In this document: positions 1-7,688 of the stretch, piece after piece
Layout of the letters: the number at the start of each line of letters is the position of its first letter
How positions within the stretch are numbered: the first letter of the stretch is position 1
Assembly (NCBI GenBank): GCA_964594665.1
Contig: CAZQNY010000067.1
Coordinates: 1-17,086 of the forward strand
Direction: 5' to 3'
Length of the DNA: 17,086 nt
DNA from: BM520 sp964594665
Lineage (GTDB): Bacteria; Bacteroidota; Bacteroidia; Bacteroidales; BM520
Notes under the pieces: model-generated
Databases searched by the model: none
The model's input: the letters and a program-made list of their open reading frames with translations, nothing else
Told to the model about the DNA's origin: nothing
Position numbers and translations under genes: made by a program

Positions 1-182
1 GCGCCTTCCTGCCTTAGCGGTAAAAACCAAAAACAGAAGGAACCAGGAAAGATTAAACCATTGAAGAATATCCAATAGGGAGAGGCTGATGAAAAGTGAG
101 CTGTTGTGCGTTTGGTTAATGGATATTGGTTCCTGACCCTCTCCCGGTAGATCCGCACCGCCGTGCGAATCTTAATATAAAT
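1..182. other. Unassigned structured stretch, no confident gene
   Basis: No gene can be supported here. The + strand is open from base 1 to a TAG at 76-78, about 25 hydrophilic codons, which could be the tail of a gene starting outside the window. Two frames of the minus strand are also open and would give short hydrophobic peptides, so openness is not informative. Several complementary segments are visible: 38-45 with 127-134 (8 bp), 67-74 with 120-127 (8 bp), 78-84 with 139-145 (7 bp), and a 10-bp stem 149-158/163-172 with a 4-base loop. The last stem has a C-A mismatch as + strand RNA but a G-U pair as minus strand RNA. It could be the edge of a mobile element or a structured RNA; I do not recognise a family. 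Confidence 0.3.
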
Positions 183-226
183 AAAAAAACGCCGAATATC
201 GAAGCTTCCGCTCCGGGATTCGGCGT
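183..226 (-). terminator. Rho-independent terminator of hutU
   Basis: Read on the minus strand, arms 226-218 and 197-189 form a perfect 9-bp stem (ACGCCGAAT/ATTCGGCGT) around a 20-nt apical part. The apical part can pair further through the self-complementary GAAGCTTC. The stem is followed at once by a run of seven T (complement of 183-189). It lies 38 bases past the hutU stop. A run of T also flanks the hairpin on the + strand (230-236), separated by three bases, so weak bidirectional activity is possible. Confidence 0.8.
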
Positions 227-263
227 CCATTTTTTTCAAATATATAGTATTCGATATTATATA

Positions 264-2264
264 TTAAAACAATCCCTCAATCAAATCATCATCCACAAAA
301 TTCGGGACATTTACCTTCAGTCGGGGTTCCTGTTCCATGGCACGCTTCACTGCAGCAATGGCGTTTTCATTACGGGCCCAGTTGCGACGCGTAATTCCGT
401 TGTTCACATCCCAGTGCAGCATCATCTTCAGGCGGCGATCTGCATCGTCAGAGCCATCCAGCAACATACCGAAGCCACCGTTGATCACTTCACCCCAGCC
501 TACGCCACCACCATTGTGGATCGATACCCAGGTTGCTCCGCGGAAGGAGTCGCCAATAACATTCTGAATGGCCATATCAGCAGTCAGCTGCGAGCCGTCG
601 TAAATATTGGAGGTTTCACGATAAGGAGAATCGGTACCTGATACGTCGTGGTGATCGCGACCCAGCACGATTGGAGCAGTGATTTCACCACTGGCAATGG
701 CTTTATTAAATGCTTCGGCAATTTTGGTACGTCCTTCGCAGTCGGCGTAAAGGATACGGGCCTGAGAGCCAACAACAAGTTTATTTTTTCCAGCCTCGCG
801 GATCCAATGGATATTATCGCGCATCTGTGACTGGATATCTTCCGGTGAATGGGCAGCAATCTCCTCAAGAATATCAGCGGCAATTGCATCAGACTTAGCA
901 AGATCTTCGGGGTCGCAGGAAGTACAAACCCAGCGGAACGGACCAAAGCCAAAATCGAAGAACAAGGGACCCATGATATCCTGCACATAGCTGGGATAGA
1001 TGAAGTCTCCGTCCTCTTTCAAAATTTCTGCACCGGCACGTGAAGATTCCAGCAGGAAAGCATTGCCATAATCCCAGAAGTACATGCCTTTTTGAGCCAT
1101 TTTATTTACCGCCTCCACATGGCGCCGCAATGATTCATAAACCTTCTCTTTAAAACGTTCCGGTTCATCAGCCATCATGGTGTTAGCCTCTTCAAGGGTC
1201 ATACCTGCTGGGTAATAGCCACCGGCAAAAGGATTATGCAAGGAAGTCTGGTCACTACCCAGATCAATAAATACATCTCTCTCTACAAAACGTTCCCACA
1301 GGTCAACGATATTACCCTGATAAGCGAGTGATACAGCTTCTTTTTTCTCTTTTGCAACGGCAATGCGGTCGATCAATGCATCCAGGTCGGTAAAAACCTC
1401 ATCAACCCAACCCTGTTCATAGCGCATCTGTACAGCTTTAGGGTTTACTTCTGCAACCACGCCAATCATACCGGCAATAACAGCGGCCTTGGGCTGAGCA
1501 CCCGACATACCACCCAAACCGGAACTTACAAACACTTTTCCGGCAATCTCACCATCACCATGCATACGTGCGGCATTCATCACCGTGATTGTGGTACCAT
1601 GAACAATTCCCTGTGGGCCAATATACATATACGAACCGGCTGTCATCTGACCATACTGAGAAACCCCAAGAGCATTGAAACGCTCATAATCGTCACGACC
1701 TGAATAGTTTGGTATCACCATACCATTGGTAACAACGCAACGTGGTGCATCTTTATGCGACGGGAACAGGCCCATGGGATGACCGGAATACATTACCAGT
1801 GTCTGATCGTCAGTCATTGTAGCCAGATACTGCATTGTTAAAAGGTACTGAGCCCAGTTTTGGAAAACAGCGCCATTACCACCATAAGTAATCAGTTCAT
1901 GGGGATGTTGAGCTACAGCATAGTCCAGGTTATTGGAAATCATCAGCATAATCGATGCTGCCTGCTTTGATTTATGGGGAAAATCATTAATGTTACGGGC
2001 AACGATATCGTAATCAGGGCGAAAGCGATACATATAAATTCTGCCATAGGTTTCCAGTTCTTCCAGGAACTCTTTTGCAAGAACATCATGGTGTTTCTTT
2101 GGGAAGTACCGTAATGCGTTACGCAAGGCCAGTTGTTTCTCCTTTGGAGTTAATATATCTTTACGTTTTGGTGCATGGTTAATATCTGTCATGCGAGGCT
2201 TCAGGGGTGGTAACTCCCCGGGAATGCCTTGTAAAATTGCTTGTTGAAAATCAGTAAGCTTCAT
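264..2264 (-). CDS. hutU: Urocanate hydratase (urocanase), long type
   Basis: Urocanase adds water to urocanate to give imidazolonepropionate, the second step of histidine degradation, in the cytoplasm with tightly bound NAD+. The 666-residue product carries the family signatures GGNGAVFQNWAQY (128-140), MYSGHPMG (158-165), the glycine-rich NAD-binding stretch SSGLGGMSGAQPKA (247-260) and GPFRWVCTS (441-449). It is about 110 residues longer than the roughly 555-residue enzymes of Pseudomonas or Bacillus and closer in length to animal urocanase. At the position where I recall a cysteine (Cys410 of P. putida) upstream of GPFRW, this protein has Asp437. Start: the ATG at 2264 gives a typical N-terminus, with a possible minus-strand -7 box (TAATTTTG, 2300-2307) 36 bases upstream. 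No other hut gene is in the window, so the rest of the pathway must lie elsewhere. Divergent from the T9SS gene. Confidence 0.96.
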   Translation of the reverse strand: MKLTDFQQAILQGIPGELPPLKPRMTDINHAPKRKDILTPKEKQLALRNALRYFPKKHHDVLAKEFLEELETYGRIYMYRFRPDYDIVARNINDFPHKSKQAASIMLMISNNLDYAVAQHPHELITYGGNGAVFQNWAQYLLTMQYLATMTDDQTLVMYSGHPMGLFPSHKDAPRCVVTNGMVIPNYSGRDDYERFNALGVSQYGQMTAGSYMYIGPQGIVHGTTITVMNAARMHGDGEIAGKVFVSSGLGGMSGAQPKAAVIAGMIGVVAEVNPKAVQMRYEQGWVDEVFTDLDALIDRIAVAKEKKEAVSLAYQGNIVDLWERFVERDVFIDLGSDQTSLHNPFAGGYYPAGMTLEEANTMMADEPERFKEKVYESLRRHVEAVNKMAQKGMYFWDYGNAFLLESSRAGAEILKEDGDFIYPSYVQDIMGPLFFDFGFGPFRWVCTSCDPEDLAKSDAIAADILEEIAAHSPEDIQSQMRDNIHWIREAGKNKLVVGSQARILYADCEGRTKIAEAFNKAIASGEITAPIVLGRDHHDVSGTDSPYRETSNIYDGSQLTADMAIQNVIGDSFRGATWVSIHNGGGVGWGEVINGGFGMLLDGSDDADRRLKMMLHWDVNNGITRRNWARNENAIAAVKRAMEQEPRLKVNVPNFVDDDLIEGLF

Positions 2265-2271
2265 TATTTTG

Positions 2272-2279
2272 TATATTTG
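2272..2279 (+). promoter_or_regulatory. Candidate -7 box for the T9SS repeat protein
   Basis: TATATTTG fits the Bacteroidota -7 consensus TAnnTTTG. It lies 55 bases before the ATG at 2335 in the 70-bp divergent gap. A possible TTG -33 element (2244-2246) is spaced 25 bases away, longer than usual, so the call is tentative. Confidence 0.35.
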
Positions 2280-2299
2280 CTATTGGTATTTGTGTACTG

Positions 2300-2307
2300 C
2301 AAAATTA
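2300..2307 (-). promoter_or_regulatory. Candidate -7 box for hutU
   Basis: The minus strand reads TAATTTTG, a TAnnTTTG match, 36 bases before the hutU start codon. I see no clear -33 element. With the + strand box at 2272-2279, the short intergenic gap would hold two overlapping divergent promoters. Confidence 0.35.
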
Positions 2308-2334
2308 TAAATATTATCAGATAATCATTATAAA

Positions 2335-5300
2335 ATGAAAATACCTTTCAGACTCATCCTCGTGTCAGTGGTTCTTATGCTTTGTCAACAGGCGAATGCC
2401 GATTTACCACCGGGATGGAGTTATACCATATCGCCGTCGAGCCATATATTTAGTATTCCTGAGTCGGCATGGCCCATGATAAACAGCAATCCCATTGAGC
2501 CGGGAGATTATATAGGTGTTTTCTATGACGATAATGGCGTACAGAAGTGCGGGGGAGCCATTGAATGGCCGGGAGAAGGCGGAACAGCGATCTTTGCCTA
2601 TGGTGACGATGCCATTACCAGTGAAAAAGACGGCTTCGCCTACCAGGAGCCCATTCAATGGAAGATCTATTCCTGGTCGCTGCAGGCAGAAGTCTCTGCG
2701 ACAGTTCAGCTCGATCCCTCCTACCCTACTCCGGGAGATGTGTTTATTCCCGACGGGCTTTCTGGGGTTATAAATATCAGCGGGGGTGGTTTTTTTGTTT
2801 TCGCTTACGCGGATGAGGATAATCCCTGTCAGGGATATACCACCCAATTACATGCTGATCCTTTTGGCGGCTCGGGGACATACATCTATGAATGGACCTC
2901 TGAACCTCCCGGATTTACATCCACAGAGCAGCATCCTTTTGTTACGGTCAACGATACAACTATATACACCGTAACCGTAAATGAGGGAACGTACACAGCA
3001 CAGGATCATGTCACGGTAAATGCCATTCCGCACCCTGAGGCATGGGCAGGAAATGACGATACCATTTGCAGAAACATGATTTATCACTGCAGTGCCACAA
3101 CAACCAATGCCCCATCCATTACGTGGGTAACAACGGGCGACGGGGAGTTCAATTTTATCCACAGCCCTGACGCCATATACACTCCCGGTGAGCAGGATAA
3201 AACCAATGGCGGCACGAATCTTATTCTGGAGGGTCATGCTGCTGAGCCCTGCGATATTATTGCCCGCGACACCATGCACCTTGCTATTCTGGCTCCGCCA
3301 ATTGCGTATGCCGGGGAAGATATCACCGATTGTGAGAATACAGCAATAGCGCTTTCCGGGGAAGCAGAGAACTACAGTGCCATTGAGTGGATCTCAAATG
3401 GTTACGGCTCTTTTTCTGATCCCTATGCGCTGAACACCACCTATTATTCAGAAAGCATCAGCCAGCAAACAGATATCATTTTAACGCTTGAAGTTACCGG
3501 AAATGCACCTTGCGGAACATCTTATGATTATGTAGAAATTACCTTGATGCCAGACCCGCAAAGCAATGCCGGCAATGATCAGCTTATTTGTGCTGATGCT
3601 GTTGCTCATCTAAATGGCTCGGCAGAATACTTCACCTCTTTAGCCTGGAGCACCTCCGGAGATGGTACTTTTGATGACAATACCCTCCCTAATGCACAAT
3701 ACACCCCGGGCACCAACGACCTGGCCAGTGAAGAGGTGTACCTGCGGCTAACAGCCTTTCCTGCAGCGCCTTGTCAGGAGTCGCATACTGATAGTATGCT
3801 GGTTACGTTCAGCCCTTTACCGGAAGTTTTTGCCGGGTATGACCAAACGCTGTGCGAGACAGAAAATGCTACACTTAGTGGTTATGCTGCTAATACAGTT
3901 TCTGTTTTATGGACAACACAGGGTGACGGAACCTTTGAGGACCCACAGGCTGCAAGCGCTACATATTTCCCTGGCTCGCAGGATATTTCCAACGAAAGCG
4001 TTGTACTCACCTTCACCGGAAACGCAAATGCTCCATGTACCGGATCAGTTGATGATGAGATCACTCTCTATCTGATACCTCAGCCCGTGGCCTTTGCCGG
4101 CGACGACGGTGAAACCTGCATTAACGATACTTTTACAGTAAATGGTACCATATCCAATACCAGCACCTCACACTGGAACACCTCAGGCACCGGAATATTT
4201 GAAGATCCTTCATTGCTGACAACAACGTACATTCCATCTGAAGAGGATTATTCAGCAGGAGCAGTAACGCTCACATTAACTGCAGAGGCCAACATGGCGT
4301 GTCAGGCAGTTTCCGATGATCTTACTCTCAGCTTTTTGCCACTTCCCGATGTCAATGCCGGTGAAAATCAGGTAATCCCATTTGGAACCTTCACGCAGCT
4401 CAACGGAGCTGTCAGTGGAGGCAGCGGAAGCTACACGCATCAGTGGTACCCTCCGGAAAAAGTTGTCGGGCAGGGTATACTGAATCCGGTCACTGTAAAC
4501 CTGGAGAGCTCCGAGCAATTCACACTGGTCTCCACCGACGATGTTTCCGGCTGCCAGGGGCAGGATGCAATGACAGTTTTCGTTACCGGTGGCCCTTTAA
4601 CAATCACAGCAACTGCAACCCCCACAACATTATGCCCGGGTGAAAGCACGCAGCTCCAGGCAATACCATCCGGAGGGTCAGGAGATTACACAATTACCTG
4701 GAGTTCAGAGCCACCCGGATTCACAAGTGCCGATCCTGAGCCAGTTGTTATTCCGGAAATCACTACAACCTACACCGCAGAGGTCTCAGACGGATTTAAT
4801 CAAAGTGAATCATCGGTAACAGTGACGGTCTATGAGCTTCCGGTAGTAAATGCCGGCGAGGATCAGAGCATCTGGCATGGAACCTCAACAACATTATCAG
4901 GAAATGCCACCGGTGGCAGCGGAGAATATTCATGGTCCTGGACACCCGCTGCCTTGACAACAGACCCAACAAACGCAGAAACACAGACAATACAGCTTAA
5001 TGAACCCATACTGTTTCTTCTGGGTGTTACCGATGAGCAAACAGGATGTAAGGCAGCGGATGATATCATGGTAAATATGAGTTCCGGTCCGCTGGCTGTT
5101 GCACCGGAGTCGTCAGAAAACACAGTATGTGTTGGCAGTGAATTTCAGCTTTTCGCCAATCCGTCAGGCGGAGCACCGGAATACACCTATTCATGGTTTT
5201 CGGAGCCTCCCGGGTATTTTAGTACAGAAGCAAACCCTGTATTCTCTATTGAGGAGGAGACACGATTTCATGTGGAGGTGAATGATGGCTGGAATATTGT

Positions 5301-5844
5301 TTCCGGGTATACTGACGTTAGCGTTTACCCTGTAAACCAGCTCTATATTGAGGCATTCCCTGATGACACGGTATGCTGTGGAGAGACCATTACTTTATCG
5401 GTAAACTCAATGCTTGGTGCACAGGAATGGCTGTGGAACCCGGGAGGATATACAGCACCAGCCATAACAGTTGATACTACAGGCCTCGGACCGGGAAGTC
5501 ATGTTTTCACAGTACAGGTAACTGATTCCTATGGCTGTGTAACGGAAAAGTCCATTGGCATCTACTTTGATTTATGTCTTTCAACTAATAATTATAATCT
5601 TCAGGAGCTTACTATTTATCCCAATCCAGCCAAAGATTATTTCCAGGTAATGATTCCTGAAGGGTGGCGCAACGGAACGATGAAAATCATCAGACTTTCA
5701 ACTGGTGCAACAATACTCAGGGAAACTCCAGATGGCAGGGATCAGGTAATACTATCCACAAAATCAATTCAGAAAGGAGTATATATGGTAATTATTCATA
5801 ATACAGAAAAGAAAACGATATACAGAAAACTGGTAATCTTATAA
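2335..5844 (+). CDS. Large secreted T9SS-sorted repeat protein, Ig/PKD/SprB-like
   Basis: A 1169-residue extracellular or surface protein. Residues 1-22 are a signal peptide (hydrophobic core, then ANA before Asp23). Residues 23-150 resemble an N-terminal domain common in Bacteroidota exported proteins, with GDYIGVFYDDNG at 57-68. A beta-sandwich-like module with GGSGTYIYEWTSEPPGF lies near 178-194. Residues 238-674 hold five tandem repeats of 86-88 residues, each opening with AG-x-D or AGD and containing W-x-[TS]-x-G-x-G-x-F, with a conserved cysteine pair 60-61 residues apart. After that, AGE[ND]Q modules (675, 840) alternate with SEPPG modules (766, 932), which carry GGSG-x-Y like SprB or PKD-type repeats. 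Residues 1091-1169 are a Por-type T9SS sorting domain (LTIYPNPAKDYF at 1092-1103, KGVYMVII at 1147-1154). The role is unknown; adhesion or a surface structure is plausible. No catalytic domain is visible. Confidence 0.9.
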   Translation: MKIPFRLILVSVVLMLCQQANADLPPGWSYTISPSSHIFSIPESAWPMINSNPIEPGDYIGVFYDDNGVQKCGGAIEWPGEGGTAIFAYGDDAITSEKDGFAYQEPIQWKIYSWSLQAEVSATVQLDPSYPTPGDVFIPDGLSGVINISGGGFFVFAYADEDNPCQGYTTQLHADPFGGSGTYIYEWTSEPPGFTSTEQHPFVTVNDTTIYTVTVNEGTYTAQDHVTVNAIPHPEAWAGNDDTICRNMIYHCSATTTNAPSITWVTTGDGEFNFIHSPDAIYTPGEQDKTNGGTNLILEGHAAEPCDIIARDTMHLAILAPPIAYAGEDITDCENTAIALSGEAENYSAIEWISNGYGSFSDPYALNTTYYSESISQQTDIILTLEVTGNAPCGTSYDYVEITLMPDPQSNAGNDQLICADAVAHLNGSAEYFTSLAWSTSGDGTFDDNTLPNAQYTPGTNDLASEEVYLRLTAFPAAPCQESHTDSMLVTFSPLPEVFAGYDQTLCETENATLSGYAANTVSVLWTTQGDGTFEDPQAASATYFPGSQDISNESVVLTFTGNANAPCTGSVDDEITLYLIPQPVAFAGDDGETCINDTFTVNGTISNTSTSHWNTSGTGIFEDPSLLTTTYIPSEEDYSAGAVTLTLTAEANMACQAVSDDLTLSFLPLPDVNAGENQVIPFGTFTQLNGAVSGGSGSYTHQWYPPEKVVGQGILNPVTVNLESSEQFTLVSTDDVSGCQGQDAMTVFVTGGPLTITATATPTTLCPGESTQLQAIPSGGSGDYTITWSSEPPGFTSADPEPVVIPEITTTYTAEVSDGFNQSESSVTVTVYELPVVNAGEDQSIWHGTSTTLSGNATGGSGEYSWSWTPAALTTDPTNAETQTIQLNEPILFLLGVTDEQTGCKAADDIMVNMSSGPLAVAPESSENTVCVGSEFQLFANPSGGAPEYTYSWFSEPPGYFSTEANPVFSIEEETRFHVEVNDGWNIVSGYTDVSVYPVNQLYIEAFPDDTVCCGETITLSVNSMLGAQEWLWNPGGYTAPAITVDTTGLGPGSHVFTVQVTDSYGCVTEKSIGIYFDLCLSTNNYNLQELTIYPNPAKDYFQVMIPEGWRNGTMKIIRLSTGATILRETPDGRDQVILSTKSIQKGVYMVIIHNTEKKTIYRKLVIL

Positions 5845-6444
5845 CAACCCTCTTGCGCCATCAAGCATATTAAAGAGCAAATCACGGGCACGAAAGAGTT
5901 TTGCCTTCACGGTACCTAAAGGAAGATCCATCTGGGTACTGATTTCTTCATAAGAGAGCTCGTCGAAGTAGCGCATTTCCACCAACACCCGATAATGGGG
6001 TTTTAGTTTTGCAACAACATCCCTCATTAATTCATTCTTCTGGCTTCTGATAATTTCTTCTTCAGGGTCTCTGACATCAGAGGGAACATCAGCGATGGGT
6101 TCCTGAGAATTTTCATCATCAGAAACTTCATTCAAAGAGATAGTATATGCCCTCTTTTTACGAATAAAATCGATACAATTATTCTTGGCAATTTTAAACA
6201 GCCATGTAGAAAAGGCATACTCAGGTGAATACTGATTAATATTTTTAAACGCCTTTCCAAAGGCCTCAACAGTAAGATCTTCAGCATCAGTAGCGTTGTT
6301 GGTCATTTTCAGGAGCATAAAATAGAGTGTATCCTGATATAGATTCATCAGGGAAGCATAAGCCTTCTGATCTCCGGCCGTTGCTTTCTGCACTAACGTA
6401 TAATCCCGCCGGGCCTTACTGGTTAGGTTTTCTTTTAGCTCCAT
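5839..6444 (-). CDS. ECF-type RNA polymerase sigma-70 factor
   Basis: A 201-residue sigma factor that would direct RNA polymerase to a specific promoter set. Region 2 spans about residues 20-98, with the DAEDLTVEAFGKAF segment (53-66) and AFSTWLFKIAKNN (77-89). An acidic linker (109-131) follows. Region 4 spans about 135-190, with the helix-turn-helix DELSYEEISTQMDLPLGTVK (161-180). No anti-sigma gene is adjacent. The ORF can be extended to 6477, but the ATG at 6444 gives the MELKEN start I associate with this Bacteroidota sigma group and sits 2 bases after the glycosyltransferase stop, as expected for coupled translation. The 3' end overlaps the convergent T9SS gene by 6 bases. The regulon is unknown; proximity to a T9SS cargo gene is suggestive only. 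Confidence 0.9.
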   Translation of the reverse strand: MELKENLTSKARRDYTLVQKATAGDQKAYASLMNLYQDTLYFMLLKMTNNATDAEDLTVEAFGKAFKNINQYSPEYAFSTWLFKIAKNNCIDFIRKKRAYTISLNEVSDDENSQEPIADVPSDVRDPEEEIIRSQKNELMRDVVAKLKPHYRVLVEMRYFDELSYEEISTQMDLPLGTVKAKLFRARDLLFNMLDGARGLL

Positions 6445-6446
6445 TC

Positions 6447-7568
6447 TTACGTTTTGGTTGTCCTTCCCGCCAACCATAAATAGGGGTTAATAAGCATCAA
6501 CATTAATTCTGCAAATAGCGAAGTTACGAATAAATCGGGTTCATCAAATCTTTTTATCGTAAAAATCACGACAAGAAACCATGATATCATTCTTAAAAGA
6601 AATGCACCCAATATAAAAGGCACCATATATCCCAATGCCAGCAGAACGGCAAAGAGGCCCCAGAATCCCACCTGTGAAACAATAATTCGAAAAAACCGAA
6701 ATTTATGCTGAAAACGATAATAGTGCGATCCGGCCATTTGGTCTTTTTTCATAACGAGCCAGGTACGTAACTTTCCGGGTGCTGAAAAAACCATATGCGC
6801 CTCGGGATGTATTTGTACCGCCGTATTGTATCTACCAACAATTCTGTTTATAAATAAATCATCATCACCTGACAACATATAATAGAGATCCCTGAAACTG
6901 TTTCGTTCGGAGAAAAACTTTTTCCTGAAAGCAATATTTCTGGCGCTTCCTGACACGGGCATACGGCGTTTTGCAAAGCCCAGAAAACGCATAAAATAAA
7001 GAATATTATCCATTCGGAAGCATCGATTGAGCATACCGGAACTTTTGTCCATTGCAGCATAACCCAATACAACTGAAACAGTATCATCAAAAGATGACAT
7101 CATCCTGCGGAGCCAGAAAGCAGAAGCCGGCCGACAATCAACATCAGTAAAAATAATTGTATCATATTGCGCCGAACGTATTCCAAGCGATTGCGGGAAT
7201 TTTTTTCCTTTAAAAAAATTCAGTCCGCTATTCATATGTATCACATGAAGATTGGTGTGCTGGCGCGCCATAGAATCAAGATACAGGTCACTGTCGTCGT
7301 CAGAGATATCATTTACAATAACTACTTCAAAAGCATGATAAGACTGATTAAGCAACAGCGGGAGATTTTCTTTCAGGTGGCGGTAATTGTTTTTTGCATA
7401 AATAACAATACTGGCCCCATGAGTGAGTTCATTCACCTCAGGGCATTTACAAAAAGCGATTGCAGCAGGATAGAGCCATATATATATCAGTTGATGCAAA
7501 GTAAACAGGATAAATATCCCGAAAAGGATAAACAGAAAGGGGTCCTGATGAAATAATTCTGTTATCAT
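6447..7568 (-). CDS. Membrane-bound family 2 glycosyltransferase
   Basis: A 373-residue GT-A-fold glycosyltransferase that probably moves a sugar from a nucleotide donor onto a lipid or polysaccharide acceptor at the cytoplasmic face of the inner membrane. An N-terminal membrane segment (about residues 9-35) precedes the catalytic domain. That domain has the nucleotide-binding start ASIVIYAKNN, the DxD-like TDVDCRPAS (about 141-149), the acceptor/base motif SGDDDLF (about 234-240) and a Q-x-x-x-S-x-x-Y-R-F segment (about 277-286) at the place of the QxxRW motif. One or two membrane helices follow near 300-340. The frame extends to a GTG at 7580, but that codon is only 6 bases from the -7 box, so the ATG at 7568 is preferred. 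It is cotranscribed with the downstream sigma factor. The sugar and the acceptor cannot be read from the sequence. Confidence 0.88.
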   Translation of the reverse strand: MITELFHQDPFLFILFGIFILFTLHQLIYIWLYPAAIAFCKCPEVNELTHGASIVIYAKNNYRHLKENLPLLLNQSYHAFEVVIVNDISDDDSDLYLDSMARQHTNLHVIHMNSGLNFFKGKKFPQSLGIRSAQYDTIIFTDVDCRPASAFWLRRMMSSFDDTVSVVLGYAAMDKSSGMLNRCFRMDNILYFMRFLGFAKRRMPVSGSARNIAFRKKFFSERNSFRDLYYMLSGDDDLFINRIVGRYNTAVQIHPEAHMVFSAPGKLRTWLVMKKDQMAGSHYYRFQHKFRFFRIIVSQVGFWGLFAVLLALGYMVPFILGAFLLRMISWFLVVIFTIKRFDEPDLFVTSLFAELMLMLINPYLWLAGRTTKT

Positions 7569-7586
7569 GAAGTATGGCACTTACGG

Positions 7587-7594
7587 CAAAAGTA
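7587..7594 (-). promoter_or_regulatory. -7 box for the glycosyltransferase-sigma operon
   Basis: The minus strand reads TACTTTTG, matching TAnnTTTG, 18 bases before the ATG at 7568. Its position argues against the upstream GTG start at 7580. A convincing -33 element is not visible. Confidence 0.45.
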
Positions 7595-7617
7595 TCTAAT
7601 CTTAGGATAATAAAGAT

Positions 7618-7625
7618 TATCTTTG
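7618..7625 (+). promoter_or_regulatory. -7 box for tgt
   Basis: TATCTTTG matches TAnnTTTG and predicts transcription starting near 7632, giving a leader of about 57 bases before the ATG at 7689. The box overlaps the TTG at 7623 that opens the longest version of the tgt frame, which argues against that start. Confidence 0.5.
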
Positions 7626-7688
7626 AAAACTTTTTTAAACAAAATAGGCTTAATAAAAATCAGGCGGCAAAAAGTAAAGCATAACACA

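Noticed and set aside
86..110. CTGATGA resembling a hammerhead ribozyme core
   Set aside because: The required stem II followed by GAAA and the third helix are absent; AAAAGTGAG follows directly.
126..641. Open frame of 171 codons on the + strand
   Set aside because: Most of it lies antisense to hutU, and it runs through the hutU terminator; the composition shows no domain.
2404..3279. Two open frames (147 and 143 codons) antisense to the T9SS gene
   Set aside because: They are shadows of a high-quality coding frame with signal peptide, repeats and sorting domain.
6445..6477. Upstream start extending the sigma factor by 11 residues into the glycosyltransferase
   Set aside because: The MELKEN start at 6444 fits the family and the 2-base spacing better.
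7623..7688. TTG start extending tgt by 22 residues
   Set aside because: The TTG overlaps the -7 box, and the added lysine-rich residues are not part of the family.
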